From NCBI RefSeq assembly GCF_019891545.1, contig NZ_JAHDIU010000003.1:396170-460169 (forward strand): a DNA stretch of 64,000 bases, in the 5' to 3' direction. This document shows positions 62,901 through 64,000 of the stretch, piece after piece (the first letter of the stretch is position 1; every line of letters begins with the position of its first letter). The notes under the pieces are model-generated. The model worked only from the letters and a program-made list of their open reading frames with translations, made no database searches and was not told the DNA's origin. Source of the stretch: Flavobacterium coralii (GTDB lineage: Bacteria; Bacteroidota; Bacteroidia; Flavobacteriales; Flavobacteriaceae). The translations under genes were made by a program, and so were the position numbers.

Positions 62901-63834
62901 AATCAATGCGGTTCCGGCTGCACCAGCAATCACGAATACTAACCAGGTGTTCTGCGGTTCAGGTATGATTGAAGATATAAATGTTGACGGCTTAAACGTT
63001 GTTTGGTATGCTGCTTCTTCAGGTGGCGAAATACTGGATAACGAGGCTCCGCTTCTTGAAGGGACAAGTGTTTATTATGTTTCCCAAATTGTAAATGGCT
63101 GCGAAAGTACAGGCCGTACTGCCGTAATTGTTACCCTTAATATTACTGAAGCTCCTGTTGCCGAAGAAATGTCTTTCTGTAATGGTGCAACAGTTACCGA
63201 ACTTATGGTAACCGAAGGCGAGATGCCGTTATGGTATGTTTCGGCTGATACTACAGAACCGCTTGCTGCCGATGCACTGCTTGCTACAGGTACTTACTAT
63301 GTAACGCAAACTATTGATGGCTGCGAAAGTGAAAAGGTTGCTGTTGCAGTAAACATAACAACTGCTGATACCCCTGAGGGTGATGCTGTACAGGAATTTA
63401 CTGCCGGAGACACCATTGCCGACCTTGATATTACAGGAACGGATATAGTATGGTTTGCCGATGCAGCGCTAACACAAATGCTTGAACCTTCTGCATTGTT
63501 GGAAGATGAGGTTACCTACTATGCAGTAGCATATAACGGCGACTGCCCGAGCGAACCGCTTGCAGTAACCGCAGACGAAGTATTAAGTACTGTTGATAAT
63601 GTAAAAGCAACTTTCAGGTATTACCCTAACCCGGTAACAGATGTACTTATTATACTTAACAGCGAAACCATAACATCTGTAAGTGTGTACAACCTTTTAG
63701 GCCAGCCGGTGCTTGAAACCAAAGGTGGCGCAACAGAAGTGAAAGTAAACCTTTCATCGCTTGCTGCAGGCACTTATGTGGTAAGGGCAACATCTGCCGG
63801 AGCAGTACAATCATTTAAAGTGGTTAAAAATTAA
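59995..63834 (+). CDS. Giant Ig-repeat surface protein with lamin-tail-like insert and T9SS type A sorting domain
   Basis: 1279 residues. Signal peptide (ends SLSYG). A fibronectin III domain begins at about 29 (SGSFTANWDAVTGATGYYLDVST) but is interrupted at about 68-245 by a lamin-tail-like domain (FISEYIEGSGFNKYIEIYNGTG, FNGDDAVGLFK). It resumes at 246 (VTPSFVAGYNSLDVGNVTSYQVTGL). Then come 12 Ig-like repeats of about 74 residues, each with CG...T...WYAAETGG...TGTYYVSQTVNGCES. The T9SS type A sorting domain closes the chain (FRYYPNPVTDVLIILNS ... FKVVKN). Expected to be exported and surface-linked. Ligand unknown. Confidence 0.9.
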   Translation: MVKKLQPTFKKICAFAVLLAVSLSYGQSAPTATPATNVLSGSFTANWDAVTGATGYYLDVSTSPTFGTGTFATDLFISEYIEGSGFNKYIEIYNGTGATVNLANYELRLFTNGSATPSQTLALSGSLANGEVVIYRNSQAAIHAFTLTTIVNNTVINFNGDDAVGLFKVSTNAYVDVFGSIGQDPGSDWSAGSFSTSNNTLVRKPTVTGGVTNTSTTGFPTLAAEWTGYPNDTGTYLGSHTFSGGVTPSFVAGYNSLDVGNVTSYQVTGLDDNTVYYYRVRAYNGTGTSSNSNTINVTTASCAAVPVPIVAPLTLCSPATVANLTVVSGQNPQWYSAIIGGTALASTATVTSGTYYASQTVNGCESGRIAVPVIVNPSPDAPQVTNLSFCGSTTIADLTVTSGTNPQWYAAQTGGTALAGTTAVTTGTYYVSQSNGTCESARAAVQVTVNPVPDAPVADALLLCGASTVSDLTVTSGQGIQWYAAETGGTVLAADAAVTTGTYYASQTVNGCESTRTAVSVTVNPIPAAPTVTPLLFCGTATAAELTATTTGTPVWYADETTATALAADTVLATGTYYVSQIVDGCESERTAVTVTVNPIPDAPVAASQLFCGTAQVSDLMVTTGTAVQWYAAETGGTALATDAAVTTGTYYASQTVDGCESARTAVSITVNPVPAIPTVTPLLFCGTATAADLTATTEGAAIWYADADTEITLALDTQLATGTYYVSQIVNGCESERAAVTVTVNPIPAAPVAAETVQEFCGMATLEDINIAGDSILWYAAANGGEALDATTALTEGTVIYYASQTVGGCESDVRTAVAVTLNVTPAPEAEDITLCGMPTVGELTVAGAEDVQWYNAETGGEALAADAAVATGIYYVSQTVDGCESARALVQVTVTPAPDAPTADNQNFCGTATVAELSVISGDMPQWYATETGGMPLSENTVLTEGTYYVSQTVNGCESARTAVQVEINAVPAAPAITNTNQVFCGSGMIEDINVDGLNVVWYAASSGGEILDNEAPLLEGTSVYYVSQIVNGCESTGRTAVIVTLNITEAPVAEEMSFCNGATVTELMVTEGEMPLWYVSADTTEPLAADALLATGTYYVTQTIDGCESEKVAVAVNITTADTPEGDAVQEFTAGDTIADLDITGTDIVWFADAALTQMLEPSALLEDEVTYYAVAYNGDCPSEPLAVTADEVLSTVDNVKATFRYYPNPVTDVLIILNSETITSVSVYNLLGQPVLETKGGATEVKVNLSSLAAGTYVVRATSAGAVQSFKVVKN
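60928..63580 (+). repeat. Twelve tandem Ig-like repeats (about 222 bp each)
   Basis: Units share a first Cys (FCGTAT), a WYA core, GTYYVSQ and GCES (second Cys), so each probably has one disulfide. Units 4 and 6, and 3 and 5, are the most alike, hinting at two-unit duplication. The last unit has lost the first Cys. Confidence 0.85.
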
Positions 63835-63851
63835 ATAGGTTATTATTATAT

Positions 63852-63885
63852 AAAAGGGGCTGTCTCAAAAGGGTAGCCCCTTTTT
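63852..63885 (+). terminator. Terminator of the third giant surface protein
   Basis: Stem AAAAGGGGCT / AGCCCCTTTT with a 13-nt loop and a T tail. It lies 17 bp past the stop. The remaining 115 bp to the window end show no gene. Confidence 0.75.
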
Positions 63886-64000
63886 CATTTTATAATTTTG
63901 GATGTTGATGTTTATCATACTTTGGATTTTTTCCAAACTATTTTCGCTATAAAAAAAGGCTATATTTTTGAAGAAGCTAAAAGAGCCCTGTCATTAGGCT

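Noticed and set aside
60928-63580. Regular spaced repeats that could look like a CRISPR array
   Set aside because: They are 222-bp coding repeats of an Ig-like surface protein in one open frame. No short identical repeats with unique spacers.

Overview
The window looks like a chromosome segment of a Bacteroidota member, most likely Flavobacteriaceae (Flavobacterium-like). Four things point there: type IX secretion sorting domains on three giant surface proteins, SprB-type repeats, a gliding-motility-type C-terminal domain, and TAnnTTTG-type -7 promoter boxes with few Shine-Dalgarno sequences. The T9SS machinery itself is not in this window. No searches were run; family names rest on motifs read by eye.

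Layout. 1-2.3 kb: end of an unrecognised gene, a small secreted protein and rimO. 2.3-6.1 kb: a class 3 lipase, then a minus-strand stress-type block (lipoprotein, YciF-like ferritin-fold protein, GSP39-type dehydrogenase, two small paralogous acidic/His-rich proteins). 6.3-15.1 kb: two lipoproteins, a 1242-residue phosphoesterase fused to an outer-membrane barrel, an HD-domain protein fused to a PycTM-like membrane module, and a GAF-like protein. 15.2-18.7 kb: ACC-deaminase-like enzyme, glucosaminidase-LysM lipoprotein and hemL as a tight operon, then a small secreted protein. 18.7-19.2 kb: a gene-free stretch with a strong orphan terminator. 19.2-30.2 kb: two giant T9SS cargo proteins and two small lipoproteins.

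About 31.4-52.9 kb is an AT-rich accessory island lying beside tRNA-Pro(GGG), with a truncated tyrosine recombinase next to the tRNA. It has two parts. The left part is a compact 12-gene minus-strand operon for a type II secretion / type IV pilus-like machine: pseudopilin, small prepilin peptidase, GspE ATPase, secretin, PilM-PilN-like fusion, PilO-like, two lipoproteins, GspC/PilP-like, GspK-like, two more pseudopilins and GspF. No retraction ATPase is present. The right part is an Rhs polymorphic toxin with a GIY-YIG-like C-terminal end, its overlapping putative immunity gene and a large Rhs-associated partner. An imperfect direct repeat of about 120 bp (31376-31496 and 44618-44736) brackets the pilus operon plus an IS3 remnant. 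Both copies carry the end of the gene at 30885 joined to the end of an immunity-type gene, which suggests the pilus operon sits inside an older toxin-immunity array.

53-64 kb returns to core-type genes: a GyrI-like protein, ribosomal protein bTHX, the operon udk-ftsB-mutA-mutB, a GH13-like protein that appears to have lost its catalytic residues, and a third giant T9SS cargo protein of Ig-like repeats. The best candidate for a little-described system is the pilus/T2SS-like operon. Its three GspG/H/I-type pseudopilins carry Ser instead of Gly at the predicted cleavage site and are paired with a peptidase lacking the methylase domain.
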